A DNA stretch of 64,000 nucleotides from Shewanella psychropiezotolerans (lineage in GTDB: Bacteria; Pseudomonadota; Gammaproteobacteria; Enterobacterales; Shewanellaceae): contig NZ_CP041614.1 in the NCBI RefSeq assembly GCF_007197555.1, positions 1,666,001 to 1,730,000 of the forward strand, read 5' to 3'. Below are positions 17,150 through 26,770 of the stretch, piece by piece. Made by a program: the position numbers and the translations under genes. How positions within the stretch are numbered: position 1 is the first letter of the stretch; every line of letters begins with the position of its first letter. A model generated the notes under the pieces. The model did not search any database and was not told where the DNA came from. It saw nothing but the letters and a program-made list of their open reading frames with translations.

Positions 17150-18292
17150 ATGTGGTCAATAGAAGATACTGAATTTATGAGCCGTGCAATCAAACTTGCA
17201 CGTCGAGGTTTATATACCACTCGCCCTAATCCCTGTGTCGGTTGCGTCATCACATTAGATGATAAGATCCTCGGTGAAGGTTTTCATATTCGCGCCGGCG
17301 GCCCTCATGCCGAGGTGCATGCCTTAGCCATGGCCACGGAGCGCGCCGGCGGCCTAGCCGATCTAAAGGGCGCGACAGCTTATGTGACCCTGGAGCCTTG
17401 TAGCCATTATGGCCGCACGCCTCCTTGCGCAGAGGCGCTGATTAAACACGGTATATCCCGTGTCGTGGTGGCCGTAGAAGATCCCAATCCTCAGGTATCG
17501 GGTCGAGGCATTAAGATGCTCAAGGATGCCGGCATAAAGGTCGATGTTGGCCTGCTTGGTGATGAGGCTGCTCAAATTAATCCTGGCTTTATGAAGCGTA
17601 TGCAAAGCGCGCTTCCTTGGGTGACGGTAAAACTTGCCGCTAGCTTAGATGGCAAGACGGCCTTGAGTAACGGCGCATCAAAATGGATCTCCGGCCCTGA
17701 GTCTCGCCGTGATGTGCAGCGCTTAAGAGCGCGGAGCTGCGCCTTGGTGACTGGCATCGAAACCGTATTGTTAGATGACCCATCCCTCAATGTGCGTCAC
17801 AGTGAATTAGGCTTGTTATCGCAGCAAGTCGATGCAGACTCATTGCACCAGCCACTTAGAGTCATACTCGACAGCCGCGCCAGACTCACATCATCAGCGA
17901 AACTGTTTGCTATCACCAGCCCTATCTTACTGGTTTCTTGTGTCGATTATCCTCAGGCTGAACAGGACGCTTGGCCTAAGCATGTCTCCGGGCTCACACT
18001 GGCCCCAGATGATGACGGCAGAGTCGAGTTGACGGCGCTGTTTTCTCACTTAGGTAAAACCTGTAATTCAGTGTTAATCGAAGCAGGAGCAACACTGGCC
18101 GGCAGTGTCATTAGCCAGAATCATGCCGATGAGTTAATCCTCTATCAGGCGATGAAGCTTTTAGGCTCGAACGGACGTAATTTAATCTCTCTGCCTGACT
18201 ATACAGATATGGCAGACATTCCATCCATCGAATTAATCGATGAACGTAAATTGGGTGATGACACCCGTTTGACGTTAAAAATAAGGTCATAA
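17150..18292 (+). CDS. ribD: Riboflavin biosynthesis deaminase/reductase RibD
   Basis: RibD carries out two consecutive steps of riboflavin synthesis: deamination of the pyrimidine product of GTP cyclohydrolase II, then reduction of its ribosyl side chain. The N-terminal half has the zinc-binding deaminase motifs GPHAEVHAL and LEPCSHYGRTPPCA. The C-terminal reductase domain begins near residue 145 with VTVKLAASLDGK. The ATG at 17150 gives about 380 residues, the usual size; the TTG at 17135 is an alternative. It is followed after 3 bases by ribE. Confidence 0.96.
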   Translation: MWSIEDTEFMSRAIKLARRGLYTTRPNPCVGCVITLDDKILGEGFHIRAGGPHAEVHALAMATERAGGLADLKGATAYVTLEPCSHYGRTPPCAEALIKHGISRVVVAVEDPNPQVSGRGIKMLKDAGIKVDVGLLGDEAAQINPGFMKRMQSALPWVTVKLAASLDGKTALSNGASKWISGPESRRDVQRLRARSCALVTGIETVLLDDPSLNVRHSELGLLSQQVDADSLHQPLRVILDSRARLTSSAKLFAITSPILLVSCVDYPQAEQDAWPKHVSGLTLAPDDDGRVELTALFSHLGKTCNSVLIEAGATLAGSVISQNHADELILYQAMKLLGSNGRNLISLPDYTDMADIPSIELIDERKLGDDTRLTLKIRS

Positions 18293-18295
18293 TTC

Positions 18296-18955
18296 ATGTT
18301 TACCGGGATCATAGAGTCAGTTGGAACCTTAAGAAAGATAGAGCGGCTAGGTGATGATATTCGCCTCAACGTGGCGAGTAATAAACTCGACCTGTCCGAT
18401 GTGCGTCTAGGGGATAGCATAGCCACCAATGGCGTCTGTTTGACCGTCGTCGAATGCCTCAGTGATGGTTATGTCGCCGATATCTCGGCTGAAACAGTGA
18501 GCCTGACAGGCTTTGCCAAATACCAGGTGGGTACCAGAGTTAACCTTGAAAAAGCCGTGACGCCAACCACTCGATTAGGTGGACATATGGTTAGCGGTCA
18601 TGTTGATGGCGTGGCGACCGTGGATGACAGGCAATACCGGGGTAAGGCCATCGAGTTCTGGCTGAGCGCACCGGCAGAGTTGGCCCGTTATATCGCCCAC
18701 AAAGGCTCGATCACCATAGATGGGGTGAGCCTGACCGTGAATGAGGTGCAAGACAATCGCTTCAGACTGACTATTGTGCCTCATACCGCCACAGAGACGA
18801 CCCTTGAAAGTCTCAAGGCGGGTGACAAGGTGAATATCGAAGTCGACCTGATTGCCCGTCATTTAGAGCGTTTGATGACATATACCAATAAAGAAACGCA
18901 GCCTGAGTCAAATGTGACCATGGATCTGTTAGCTCGCTCAGGTTTTTTGCGTTAG
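18296..18955 (+). CDS. ribE: Riboflavin synthase alpha subunit
   Basis: The enzyme dismutates two molecules of 6,7-dimethyl-8-ribityllumazine into riboflavin and the pyrimidine precursor. The 219-residue protein begins with the family start MFTGIIESVG. It has two lumazine-binding repeats, each with a G-x-CLTV or GVSLTV motif (IATNGVCLTV near residue 43 and ITIDGVSLTV near 142). It lies 3 bases after ribD and is probably co-transcribed. Confidence 0.97.
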   Translation: MFTGIIESVGTLRKIERLGDDIRLNVASNKLDLSDVRLGDSIATNGVCLTVVECLSDGYVADISAETVSLTGFAKYQVGTRVNLEKAVTPTTRLGGHMVSGHVDGVATVDDRQYRGKAIEFWLSAPAELARYIAHKGSITIDGVSLTVNEVQDNRFRLTIVPHTATETTLESLKAGDKVNIEVDLIARHLERLMTYTNKETQPESNVTMDLLARSGFLR

Positions 18956-19059
18956 ACACTAGAATACCTGTGAATAGAAGATTAAATTGATAATAAAATA
19001 TCGGTTCATAGGTTTTGCCTAAACCAGATACTCGAAACTATAAAATTTAAGGCCTTACA

Positions 19060-20163
19060 ATGTCGTTACACAGTATAGAAGAGATCATCGAAGATATTCG
19101 TCTCGGTAAAATGGTTATCTTGATGGACGATGAAGATCGTGAGAATGAAGGCGATCTGATCATGGCTGCAGACATGATCACGGCACAAGCGATTAACTTT
19201 ATGGCGACCTTCGGCCGCGGATTGATCTGTCAGACATTGACTCAATCACGTTGTCAGCAGCTGAACTTACCTTTGATGGTCGTCAATAATAATGCCCAGT
19301 TTTCGACTAACTTCACTATGTCTATCGAGGCTGCTGAAGGAGTGACTACCGGTATATCGGCGCAAGACAGAGCGGTGACGGTGAAAGCTGCGGTCGCAAA
19401 AGAGGCTAAGGCCAGTGACATAGTGCAGCCGGGTCATATCTTTCCCTTGATGGCGAAAGAGGGCGGAGTGCTTATTCGTGCGGGTCATACCGAGGCGGGT
19501 TGTGATTTAGCCAGGCTGGCAGGTTTTGAAGCGTCATCTGTGATTGTCGAAATATTGAATGACGATGGCACCATGGCTCGACGCCCGGATCTTGAGGTGT
19601 TCGCCGAGAAACATGGTCTTAAGATGGGCACCATCGCCGATCTTATCGAATATCGTAATACCAAAGAGAGCAACGTAGTACGTGAGGCTAAGTGTAAACT
19701 GCCCACACGTTTCGGCGAGTTCGATATGCTGACTTTCAGAGACACTATCGATAATCAGCTCCACTATGTTTTGATCAAGGGTGAAGTTAAAGATGAAGTG
19801 CTGGTGCGCGTGCATCTGCAAAATACCTTCAATGACCTGTTGCACTCGGAACGTGATCAGAAGCGTAGTTGGCCCCTCGAGAAGGCGATGCAACGTATTG
19901 CCGATGAAGGCGGAGTACTGGTACTTCTGGGTAACCAGGAACACAGCAGTGATATTCTTGCCAAAGTAAAAGCATTCGAGCTCGAAGACAGTGGCCAAGC
20001 GCCCACTCCGGCAAAGTGGCAAGGAACGTCTCGTCAAGTGGGTGTCGGCTCGCAGATATTAGCCAATGTGGGGGTGACTAAGATGCGTCTGCTCAGTTCA
20101 CCTAAACGTTATCATTCACTTTCAGGTTTTGGCTTAGAAGTGACCGAGTACATAAGTGAATAG
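19060..20163 (+). CDS. ribBX: 3,4-dihydroxy-2-butanone-4-phosphate synthase with degenerate RibA domain
   Basis: The N-terminal domain (about 1-200) makes the four-carbon riboflavin precursor from ribulose 5-phosphate and keeps the motifs [16 protein letters not shown] and [14 protein letters not shown]. The C-terminal half aligns in place with GTP cyclohydrolase II but lacks its zinc-binding CxxxxxCxC-type cysteines and the RVHSEC motif; the corresponding stretch reads [13 protein letters not shown] RibBA variant with a non-functional RibA part (RibBX) is known from Shewanella, so a separate RibA must exist elsewhere. The 104-base gap after ribE holds no FMN riboswitch that I can recognise. 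Confidence 0.92.
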   Translation: MSLHSIEEIIEDIRLGKMVILMDDEDRENEGDLIMAADMITAQAINFMATFGRGLICQTLTQSRCQQLNLPLMVVNNNAQFSTNFTMSIEAAEGVTTGISAQDRAVTVKAAVAKEAKASDIVQPGHIFPLMAKEGGVLIRAGHTEAGCDLARLAGFEASSVIVEILNDDGTMARRPDLEVFAEKHGLKMGTIADLIEYRNTKESNVVREAKCKLPTRFGEFDMLTFRDTIDNQLHYVLIKGEVKDEVLVRVHLQNTFNDLLHSERDQKRSWPLEKAMQRIADEGGVLVLLGNQEHSSDILAKVKAFELEDSGQAPTPAKWQGTSRQVGVGSQILANVGVTKMRLLSSPKRYHSLSGFGLEVTEYISE

Positions 20164-20286
20164 ATAAAATCTGTTCAAATTAAATCAATTCTGGTGATTT
20201 GCATGGAGAACAACGTAGGGGGCTGTGATATCATACCGCCTCTTCCGTGTCCGAGCCGGTTAAATCAGCTAATTTAGGTAAGATAA

Positions 20287-20769
20287 ATGAACATAGTTCA
20301 AGGTAATATCGAGTCGAAAAACGCCAAGGTTGCTATCGTAGTATCTCGCTTCAACAGTTTTCTTGTTGAGAGCTTACTCGAGGGTGCGGTTGATACACTA
20401 AAGCGTTTCGGTCAAGTCGCTGATGATAACATCACAGTCGTACGAGTCCCCGGAGCCGTAGAGCTGCCTTTAGCTGCACGTCGTGTTGCCGCTAGTGGTA
20501 AGTTTGATGGCATTATTGCCCTCGGTGCAATTATCCGTGGCGGTACGCCACACTTTGATTTAGTTGCAGATGTATGTAATAAGGGATTAGGTCAAGTTGC
20601 ACTTGAGTACGATGTTCCTGTTGCATTCGGTGTGTTGACTACCGATACCACAGAGCAAGCGATTGAGCGATCAGGTATTAAAGCGGGCAATAAGGGTGGC
20701 GAAGCTGCACTTAGCCTGATTGAAATGATTAACGTGCTGCAAGAACTAGAACAGCAGTTGCAAGATTAG
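20287..20769 (+). CDS. ribH: 6,7-dimethyl-8-ribityllumazine synthase
   Basis: RibH condenses the RibD-derived pyrimidine with 3,4-dihydroxy-2-butanone 4-phosphate to make lumazine, the substrate of RibE. The 160-residue protein shows [16 protein letters not shown] near the N-terminus, the substrate loop [23 protein letters not shown] with the catalytic histidine, and [12 protein letters not shown]. Size and motifs are standard. It is followed after 8 bases by nusB, which is typical for proteobacteria. Confidence 0.97.
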   Translation: MNIVQGNIESKNAKVAIVVSRFNSFLVESLLEGAVDTLKRFGQVADDNITVVRVPGAVELPLAARRVAASGKFDGIIALGAIIRGGTPHFDLVADVCNKGLGQVALEYDVPVAFGVLTTDTTEQAIERSGIKAGNKGGEAALSLIEMINVLQELEQQLQD

Positions 20770-20777
20770 GAAAAAAG

Positions 20778-21182
20778 ATGAAACCTTCTGAGCGCCGCAA
20801 GGCCCGCCGTTTAGCCGTACAAGCCATCTACTCTTGGCAGTTAAGCGGAAATAATATTGCCGATGTGGAGCATGAGTTTCTTACAGAGCAAAAAGTCGAT
20901 GGTATCGATGTCGCATACTTCCGTGAGTTATTCACTGGAACGGCAACGAAACTCGCTCAAATAGATGAACTAATTATTCCTCATGTTGAGCGTCCATTTA
21001 ACGAAGTATCTCCTATCGAGAAAGCGGTACTGAGAATGGCGACCTACGAGCTTACATTCCGCAAGGATGTACCCTATAAGGTTGCGATTAACGAAGCTAT
21101 CGAACTGGCAAAGACCTTTGGTGCAGAAGATGGCCATAAGTTTGTTAACGGTATTCTCGACAAGATAGTGGGTCGTAAGTAA
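20778..21182 (+). CDS. nusB: Transcription antitermination factor NusB
   Basis: NusB with NusE (S10) binds boxA in rRNA leader transcripts and supports antitermination. The 134-residue helical protein starts [21 protein letters not shown] and ends [12 protein letters not shown], both family signatures. It lies 8 bases after ribH and is followed by a strong terminator, so it ends the rib transcript. Confidence 0.97.
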   Translation: MKPSERRKARRLAVQAIYSWQLSGNNIADVEHEFLTEQKVDGIDVAYFRELFTGTATKLAQIDELIIPHVERPFNEVSPIEKAVLRMATYELTFRKDVPYKVAINEAIELAKTFGAEDGHKFVNGILDKIVGRK

Positions 21183-21192
21183 TACGAAAAAC

Positions 21193-21217
21193 GGCATCTC
21201 AGGATGCCATTTTTTTT
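21193..21217 (+). terminator. nusB terminator
   Basis: GGCATC and GATGCC form a 6-bp stem with a 4-base loop, followed by eight T, 10 bases after nusB. Confidence 0.9.
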
Positions 21218-21287
21218 GCCTCGCGAACCTAGTATTTATCCTAAAATCAGATGTACTTATCTTACTCAGATACGGGCAGACTAATCC

Positions 21288-22247
21288 TTGAAAGAATTTC
21301 AATTAATCGAACACTTCTTTAATCGCCGTGGTCAAACGCGCCGTGATGTCGAGTTAGGCATAGGTGACGATTGTGCTCTGGTGCAAGTCGCTCCGAATAA
21401 ATCCATCGCTATCTCTTGTGACACCTTAGTCGAGAATGTCCATTTCTATCCCGATATACCACCTCAAGCCTTGGGCTATAAATCCTTAGCCGTTAACCTC
21501 TCCGATCTTGCTTCCATGGGGGCCGAGCCCGCATGGATGACACTGGCATTAACCTTGCCCGATGTGGATGAGACTTGGCTGGAGCAGTTTAGTACCGGTT
21601 TGTTCGATGCCGCCGAGTATTACAGGGTGTCACTCATAGGTGGAGATACGACTCGTGGCCCGCGTGCAATCAGCATTACCATCAACGGATTAGTACCTAC
21701 GGGAACCGCGCTGACGCGAGGTGGTGCTAAAAATGGTGACTGGATCTATGTCACTGGCACCTTAGGTGATTCGGCATTGGGTCTGGATGTGATACGCGGA
21801 AACCGGCGAGTCGATGCCGAATATAACGAATATCTGATTAATCGTCATTATTATCCGACACCGAGAGTGTTGGCGGGGCAAGCACTGCGAAACCTGGCCT
21901 CGAGTGCCATCGATCTCTCCGATGGTCTGGCATCGGATATTTTGCATGTGCTGAAGCGTTCTGAGGTCGGTGCGGTTATCGATGTGGATCTATTGCCGTT
22001 ATCCCAGGCCGTAAAAGACTCAGTATCTGAGCAAGAAGCCTTAAGCTATGCGTTATCTGGCGGTGAGGACTACGAATTGCTCTTTACCGTTCCAGAGGCG
22101 CAAAAAGGCGCTTTGGAGATGGCGTTAGCCCATGCCTGTGTCGAATTTACCCAGGTAGGACAAGTGACGTCAGATAAACAACTGAGATTGATACGCAATG
22201 GAGAGCCATTTAATCTCACCAACATAGGTTTCGAGCATTTCTCCTGA
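21288..22247 (+). CDS. thiL: Thiamine-monophosphate kinase
   Basis: ThiL phosphorylates thiamine monophosphate to the active diphosphate. The 319-residue protein belongs to the PurM-like ATPases and shows GIGDDCALV near residue 24, [37 protein letters not shown] and [11 protein letters not shown]. The start is TTG at 21288: an in-frame stop lies two codons upstream and no ATG is available before the first conserved residues. The stop overlaps the pgpA start by one base, so the two genes are coupled. Confidence 0.95.
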   Translation: MKEFQLIEHFFNRRGQTRRDVELGIGDDCALVQVAPNKSIAISCDTLVENVHFYPDIPPQALGYKSLAVNLSDLASMGAEPAWMTLALTLPDVDETWLEQFSTGLFDAAEYYRVSLIGGDTTRGPRAISITINGLVPTGTALTRGGAKNGDWIYVTGTLGDSALGLDVIRGNRRVDAEYNEYLINRHYYPTPRVLAGQALRNLASSAIDLSDGLASDILHVLKRSEVGAVIDVDLLPLSQAVKDSVSEQEALSYALSGGEDYELLFTVPEAQKGALEMALAHACVEFTQVGQVTSDKQLRLIRNGEPFNLTNIGFEHFS

Positions 22248-22741
22248 TGAACATATTATCTAAAGACAAAGCGTTAACTCATCTCTCCCTGAAGAATCCC
22301 ATTCACTTTTTAGCGCTTGGGTTTGGTTCGGGCTTAGTGGCAAAAGCGCCGGGGACCTTCGGTACCTTGGCCGCTATTCCACTTTTTCTCCTGATGGCAC
22401 CCCTTAGCTTACCTTGGTATCTGGCGCTCACCTTATTGAGTGTGCTCGCTGGTTTTTATATCTGTGATAAGGCCGCTAAAGACATGGGGGTTCACGATCA
22501 TGGTGCTATCGTGTGGGATGAAATTGCCGGATTACTCATTACTATGATTGCCGCGCCTGCGGGTTGGCTCTGGTTAGTCATAGGATTCGCCTTGTTTCGC
22601 TTCTTCGATATTTTGAAACCTTGGCCCATTCGTTGGCTGGATGCCAAGGTACAAGGTGGCTTCGGGATCATGATTGACGATGTGCTGGCAGGTATTTTCT
22701 CGCTGATTTGTCTGCAGGTGTTAGCTTACTATTTCGCTTAA
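22247..22741 (+). CDS. pgpA: Phosphatidylglycerophosphatase A
   Basis: PgpA removes the phosphate from phosphatidylglycerophosphate to form phosphatidylglycerol in the inner membrane. The 164-residue protein has the family motifs GFGSGLVAKAPGTFGTLAAIP, with HDHGAIVWDEIAGLL and RFFDILKPWPI further on. Several hydrophobic segments are present. It shares a one-base overlap with thiL. Its end overlaps the 3' end of the convergent gene at 22738 by four bases, leaving no room for a separate terminator. Confidence 0.95.
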   Translation: MNILSKDKALTHLSLKNPIHFLALGFGSGLVAKAPGTFGTLAAIPLFLLMAPLSLPWYLALTLLSVLAGFYICDKAAKDMGVHDHGAIVWDEIAGLLITMIAAPAGWLWLVIGFALFRFFDILKPWPIRWLDAKVQGGFGIMIDDVLAGIFSLICLQVLAYYFA

Positions 22742-23508
22742 AACACCCAGGTGGCTTTGGCGAAAAAGGTGGGGTCGGCGATATGACCAAACAGGTCTTG
22801 TCCCGCGTTATCGGTACCATTGTAGGTGATACACGCGGTTACCGGACCTATGGGGTAGCTTAAGCCTAAGTTAAAATAGGTATAAGCATCACCTAGGGCC
22901 TCCTCGGTGTCCCACCATCCTAGCTGCATATCTAAACTTACTCCGGTATCCCACAGTGACAGCGACTTGTTGTATTCCACTCGGTAGGCTTTATCTTGAC
23001 TCAAGTCCCCTAAGATATCATTTAAGGTATGGCTAAAAGAGAATTGTCCATAAGGGGTGTACAGGTCAAACATCAACTCGGTAAAGTCCAGACTGATGTC
23101 TGCCGCATTGGAGCCCTGAATAAGATATTGGTAGAGGGTGACCGATAGATACACTTCTTCGTTAAATAGATGACGGTAGCCAACATAAACATCGGTCTCC
23201 AGGTTTTCTCCAGCCTCATAGGGGCTGGCATCATCGATGAAATTGAATGTCGATATGAAGGTGCCCAGGTAAAATCCATTACCGACGTCGTATCCGGCGA
23301 GTACCTGTACGGCTGGATCTGTCTGCGTCAAAGACACCCCATAGGCTCTATGATCTGTAGTAACGGTCGCATGACCATAAAAACTGCCATCCGCCTGGCT
23401 GGGGAGTGTGAAAAAAAGCATCAGATAAGCGAGTAAATGAAGCGTCTTAATGACGACAATGAGAGAGTATTTGGCCGCACTTTTCCATGTGTTCAGTAAA
23501 TAATTCAT
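22738..23508 (-). CDS. TorF-family putative porin
   Basis: The 256-residue protein has a long hydrophobic N-terminus that probably ends in a signal-peptide cleavage after PSQA (about residue 42). Beta-rich sequence follows, starting GHATVTTDHRAYGVSLTQTDPAVQ, which is typical of the TorF/Gcw_chp family of small outer-membrane proteins. It ends in the aromatic residue of ATWVF, as outer-membrane barrels do. The substrate is unknown. The gene converges on pgpA with a four-base overlap and follows recN on the same strand after a hairpin. Confidence 0.85.
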   Translation of the reverse strand: MNYLLNTWKSAAKYSLIVVIKTLHLLAYLMLFFTLPSQADGSFYGHATVTTDHRAYGVSLTQTDPAVQVLAGYDVGNGFYLGTFISTFNFIDDASPYEAGENLETDVYVGYRHLFNEEVYLSVTLYQYLIQGSNAADISLDFTELMFDLYTPYGQFSFSHTLNDILGDLSQDKAYRVEYNKSLSLWDTGVSLDMQLGWWDTEEALGDAYTYFNLGLSYPIGPVTACITYNGTDNAGQDLFGHIADPTFFAKATWVF

Positions 23509-23536
23509 ATCCCTTGCCTTATTACCGATTAGCTCG

Positions 23537-23573
23537 TTTCCTTAGAGCCATTCATCTAATGACTCTAAGGAAA
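23537..23573 (-). terminator. recN terminator hairpin
   Basis: TTTCCTTAGAG and CTCTAAGGAAA form an 11-bp stem between recN and the TorF-like gene. The loop contains a further short TCAT/ATGA pairing. T-rich flanks are present on both strands. Confidence 0.65.
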
Positions 23574-23628
23574 ATATAGACCAAGGGAAGCGCTATATCC
23601 AATATTTAATGAGGTCGGTATATAGAAT

Positions 23629-25290
23629 CTACAATCGCAACAGCTCCTTAGCATTCGCCAATGTATTGTTAGTGATCTCATCACCGCCCAGTAAACGGGC
23701 CAGCTCCTCTATGCGCTGATTTTTGTCCAATGGCGTCATGGACGTCTCTGTCTTTCCTGCCTTACTCTTCTTGTCGACAAACATGTGTTGGTGTCCATTG
23801 CCGGCAACTTGAGGGAGATGGGTCACACACAATACCTGAGTGGAGTCTCCTAGCTTTCTCAGCATTCGTCCAACCACCGCCGCAGTCGCCCCAGAAATAC
23901 CCACATCGACCTCATCAAAAATGAGCGTTGGTGTCGATACTTTTCTGGCGGTAATGACTTGGATACCCAGGCCTATTCTGGATAATTCACCACCCGATGC
24001 GACCTTAGACAGGGGCTGAAGCGGCTGTCCTGGGTTCGTGGTGACGAGAAACTCTATGGTGTCACAGCCATTCGGTGAGCTGAGATCTTCACTGAATGTG
24101 ACCAAAATAGTAAATTTTCCCTTCGGCATGTTCAGTTCATGGATAGATTGAGTGACCTGCTTGTCTAACTCTTTGGCATAACGACAACGGCTCTGACTGA
24201 GCTTCTTGGCATGTACCAGATAGCTGTCTCGACTGGCGGCAACTTGTTGCTTGAGATCGTCCAAGGCTTCCTCGTCAGAATCTAGGTTGCTTAGTTCAGT
24301 TTTAAGTGTGAGATGGTGGGCAGCCAGCTCACTCGGGCTGACGTGATGCTTACGCGCCAGCTGCATGGCTTGGGATAATCTTTGTTCTAAGTGGGCAAAA
24401 TGTTCCGGATCCAGTTCTAATCCTGCTAAGTAATTCTCCAGCTCGCTGCTGCTCTCCTGAACTTGAATAAGGGCTTCATTTAGCATATTAACGACATTCG
24501 TCAGCAGAGGATCATATGACTCGAGCTCCTGGGCTTGAGTGATACCCGCGTTGATCAAGGATTCGACGCTGCCCTGATCATTCTCCTGCAAGATAAACAG
24601 CTCATTTTTACAGGCCTCGACCAGGGCTGTGCCATTGGCGAGTTTCTTATGCTCAGCTTCTATCTGTTCAAATTCACCGGGAGAAAGGCTAAATTCATCG
24701 AGTTCTTCTACTTGGTACTGGAGCAGCTGCTTTCGAGAAATACGTTCATGTTGTGACTGAGTTAAGGCCTTAAGCTCCTTCTCTACCAGCTTGCAGCGTT
24801 GGTAACCGGCGGTGACTGAGTCGAGAAGCATTTTATGATTGGCGTAACTGTCTAACAGAGTCAGCTGATGTTCACTCTTAAGCATGGCATGGTGTGCATG
24901 TTGACCGTGAATACCAATAAGCAGTTGGCCAAGATTTTTAGCCTGTGATAAGGGCACCGGATTGCCATTGATGTATGCCCTGGAGCGACCATCACTGCCA
25001 ACCGTTCGCCTGAGTATACAGTCATTATCGTGGTCGAGATCGTTATCTTCGAGCCAACGTTTGGCAACTGGGATATCATTTAAGGAAAATCTGGCACTCA
25101 CCTCGGCTTTCGTAGCCCCAGGCCTTACCGTGCCAGCATCGGCTCGGTTACCCAGACACAGACCCAGGGCGTCAATTGCAATCGATTTACCCGCACCGGT
25201 TTCACCGGTAATACTGGTCATTCCAGGCTTGAAGTCCAGCTCCAGAAAGCGGACGATGGCGAAATTATTGATGCTGAGTTGGCAGAGCAT
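23629..25290 (-). CDS. recN: DNA repair protein RecN
   Basis: RecN is an SMC-like ATPase that acts early in double-strand-break repair. The 553-residue protein shows Walker A ITGETGAGKSIAID near residue 30, a coiled-coil middle (about 150-380), the signature VASGGELSRIGL and Walker B LIFDEVDVGISG. Two LexA-type boxes lie 20-60 bases upstream of its start, so strong SOS induction is expected. The gene ends in a hairpin before the TorF-like gene. Confidence 0.97.
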   Translation of the reverse strand: MLCQLSINNFAIVRFLELDFKPGMTSITGETGAGKSIAIDALGLCLGNRADAGTVRPGATKAEVSARFSLNDIPVAKRWLEDNDLDHDNDCILRRTVGSDGRSRAYINGNPVPLSQAKNLGQLLIGIHGQHAHHAMLKSEHQLTLLDSYANHKMLLDSVTAGYQRCKLVEKELKALTQSQHERISRKQLLQYQVEELDEFSLSPGEFEQIEAEHKKLANGTALVEACKNELFILQENDQGSVESLINAGITQAQELESYDPLLTNVVNMLNEALIQVQESSSELENYLAGLELDPEHFAHLEQRLSQAMQLARKHHVSPSELAAHHLTLKTELSNLDSDEEALDDLKQQVAASRDSYLVHAKKLSQSRCRYAKELDKQVTQSIHELNMPKGKFTILVTFSEDLSSPNGCDTIEFLVTTNPGQPLQPLSKVASGGELSRIGLGIQVITARKVSTPTLIFDEVDVGISGATAAVVGRMLRKLGDSTQVLCVTHLPQVAGNGHQHMFVDKKSKAGKTETSMTPLDKNQRIEELARLLGGDEITNNTLANAKELLRL

Positions 25291-25308
25291 AATGACATCC
25301 CTTTAATG

Positions 25309-25328
25309 TACTGTGTTTTTAAACAGTA
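25309..25328 (-). promoter_or_regulatory. LexA (SOS) box 1 of recN
   Basis: The core is CTGT-N8-ACAG (25311-25326), flanked by TA on both sides. This is a perfect match to the gammaproteobacterial SOS consensus, 19 bases upstream of the recN start. Confidence 0.9.
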
Positions 25329-25330
25329 TA

Positions 25331-25350
25331 TACTGATTTTATATACAGTA
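25331..25350 (-). promoter_or_regulatory. LexA (SOS) box 2 of recN
   Basis: The core CTGA-N8-ACAG (25333-25348) has one mismatch to CTGT-N8-ACAG and lies 22 bases (about two helical turns) from box 1. Double boxes are known for recN in enterobacteria. Confidence 0.8.
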
Positions 25351-25430
25351 AAGCTCCGAGTGAATAGTGTTCAATATTATTATGACTCAATGGGACACTG
25401 AGTCGCTTGTATCACTCTTTGCTTAACCGA

Positions 25431-26438
25431 TTAACTGCGCAGTAGATAATCTATGCTGGGCAGGGTCACAATACTCAACACTGTCCCTAACATGATAGCT
25501 TGAGCACTGATGCTGGCTTTCACTCGGTACCTTTGTGCCAATAAGAACACACTCGCTGCCGTGGGTAATGAAGCTAGCAGGACCCCCATGATCAGCAAGT
25601 CTCCCTCGATGCCAAAGGCCATTAAGAGTACATAGGCCAGGCCAGGTTGTATAAATAATTTGCACACATTAATCCAGCTCAATTCGGCGATATGCTGAAG
25701 TCTCCCTTGTTTAGCCTTTACTTGAAGAGCCTCACCGGTGGCTGACGACGTCAAAGTGAGTTCTTGCTCTGCGCTCGCTTTGACGAGCACCATGCCTATC
25801 GCGAAGAGGGCACAGGGGCTAGAAGTCATGCCTATCTGACGTAACATAATCGATAACGATTCATTGACTTGAATGTTGAGGGCCGAAATTGCCATGCCGA
25901 TGCTGCTACCAATCACAATAGGGTTCTGTACCAGGGACTGAAGGATGACGACAAGGGGGGATGCCTGCTTCTGCCCTTGATACAACTCGATAGTGACTAA
26001 GACTAGGGCAAAAATAATGACCGATAGAAGCGTCGCGATAGCCGCTGCCGTTAATGCGTTAGCATTATCCGGAAACAGTATGGTGAGTAGCGGCATGCCG
26101 ATAAAAGCACAGTTACCGAATGTGGTGTTTAGCGCCCTGAGTGATGCGATATCTGTGCGGCCTTTGTTGGTGATATAGGACACCAGCATCACCAAAAGAT
26201 AGGTCAGTATCATAGCCAAGCTATAGCCGGCTATAAATCCCCACTGTAAGATCCCTTCGATAGGCGTTTCTGCCAAGGCAATCAGCATGATCGCCGGAAA
26301 AGCGATGTAATAGACATATTGGTTTAATACCTGATCGGTATCTGGTGACAGGATCCTGCTTTTCTGGATAAGCGAGCCTAGCAACATGATCCCAAGTACG
26401 GCAAACAATGGGGTTAAGATAGGTGACATCAATACCAT
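25431..26438 (-). CDS. AEC-family (auxin efflux carrier-like) transporter
   Basis: The 335-residue inner-membrane protein has about ten hydrophobic segments in two halves, with the family features of an N-terminal FAVLGIMLLGSLIQK segment, NTTFGNCAFIGMPLL near residue 110, and a central hydrophilic loop. Bacterial AEC proteins export or exchange small organic acids; the substrate of this one cannot be told. The first ATG (26438) has AGGG upstream; a second in-frame ATG lies three codons later. It stands alone between recN and the yjaG group. Confidence 0.85.
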   Translation of the reverse strand: MVLMSPILTPLFAVLGIMLLGSLIQKSRILSPDTDQVLNQYVYYIAFPAIMLIALAETPIEGILQWGFIAGYSLAMILTYLLVMLVSYITNKGRTDIASLRALNTTFGNCAFIGMPLLTILFPDNANALTAAAIATLLSVIIFALVLVTIELYQGQKQASPLVVILQSLVQNPIVIGSSIGMAISALNIQVNESLSIMLRQIGMTSSPCALFAIGMVLVKASAEQELTLTSSATGEALQVKAKQGRLQHIAELSWINVCKLFIQPGLAYVLLMAFGIEGDLLIMGVLLASLPTAASVFLLAQRYRVKASISAQAIMLGTVLSIVTLPSIDYLLRS

Positions 26439-26516
26439 CCCTTATTTGAGTCGTGTTTTTATACTTTCTTATCAAAGTAACACAGTTTTTCATTGGGATG
26501 GGATTAAGCTAAGGTC

Positions 26517-26756
26517 TTAGGGGGTGTTTCGGTTTTGCTTTGTGGAGTCTCTATTAGAGAGCCTTGCTTTGGGCGCTTGAGCTGGAATATGGCCCTGCAT
26601 TGGTGGGAGAACGCCTAGCTCCTGAAAAAAGTTGATCTGTCTTCTTAATTCAAACAGAGAGCCCACTCTAGTCTGCTCACCTATTGTGAGTTTCCAAGTG
26701 TCTGTTAGGCCCTCTGAATTAATCAGGATATAGCCTTCATAAATCAATTTTCTCAT
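26517..26756 (-). CDS. Small hypothetical protein downstream of yjaG
   Basis: A 79-codon frame begins 14 bases after the yjaG stop on the same strand. The N-terminal part (MRKLIYEGYILINSEGLTDTW to about residue 50) looks like a folded protein and the last 25 residues look disordered. The ribosome site is weak, so it may depend on coupling to yjaG. I do not recognise a family. A palindrome CTAAG-GT-CTTAG lies at its end. Confidence 0.5.
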   Translation of the reverse strand: MRKLIYEGYILINSEGLTDTWKLTIGEQTRVGSLFELRRQINFFQELGVLPPMQGHIPAQAPKARLSNRDSTKQNRNTP

Positions 26757-26770
26757 TGATAGCTTTAGCT

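Noticed and set aside
18956..19059. FMN riboswitch before ribBX
   Set aside because: The gap is only about 100 bases and I do not see the conserved RFN-element core.
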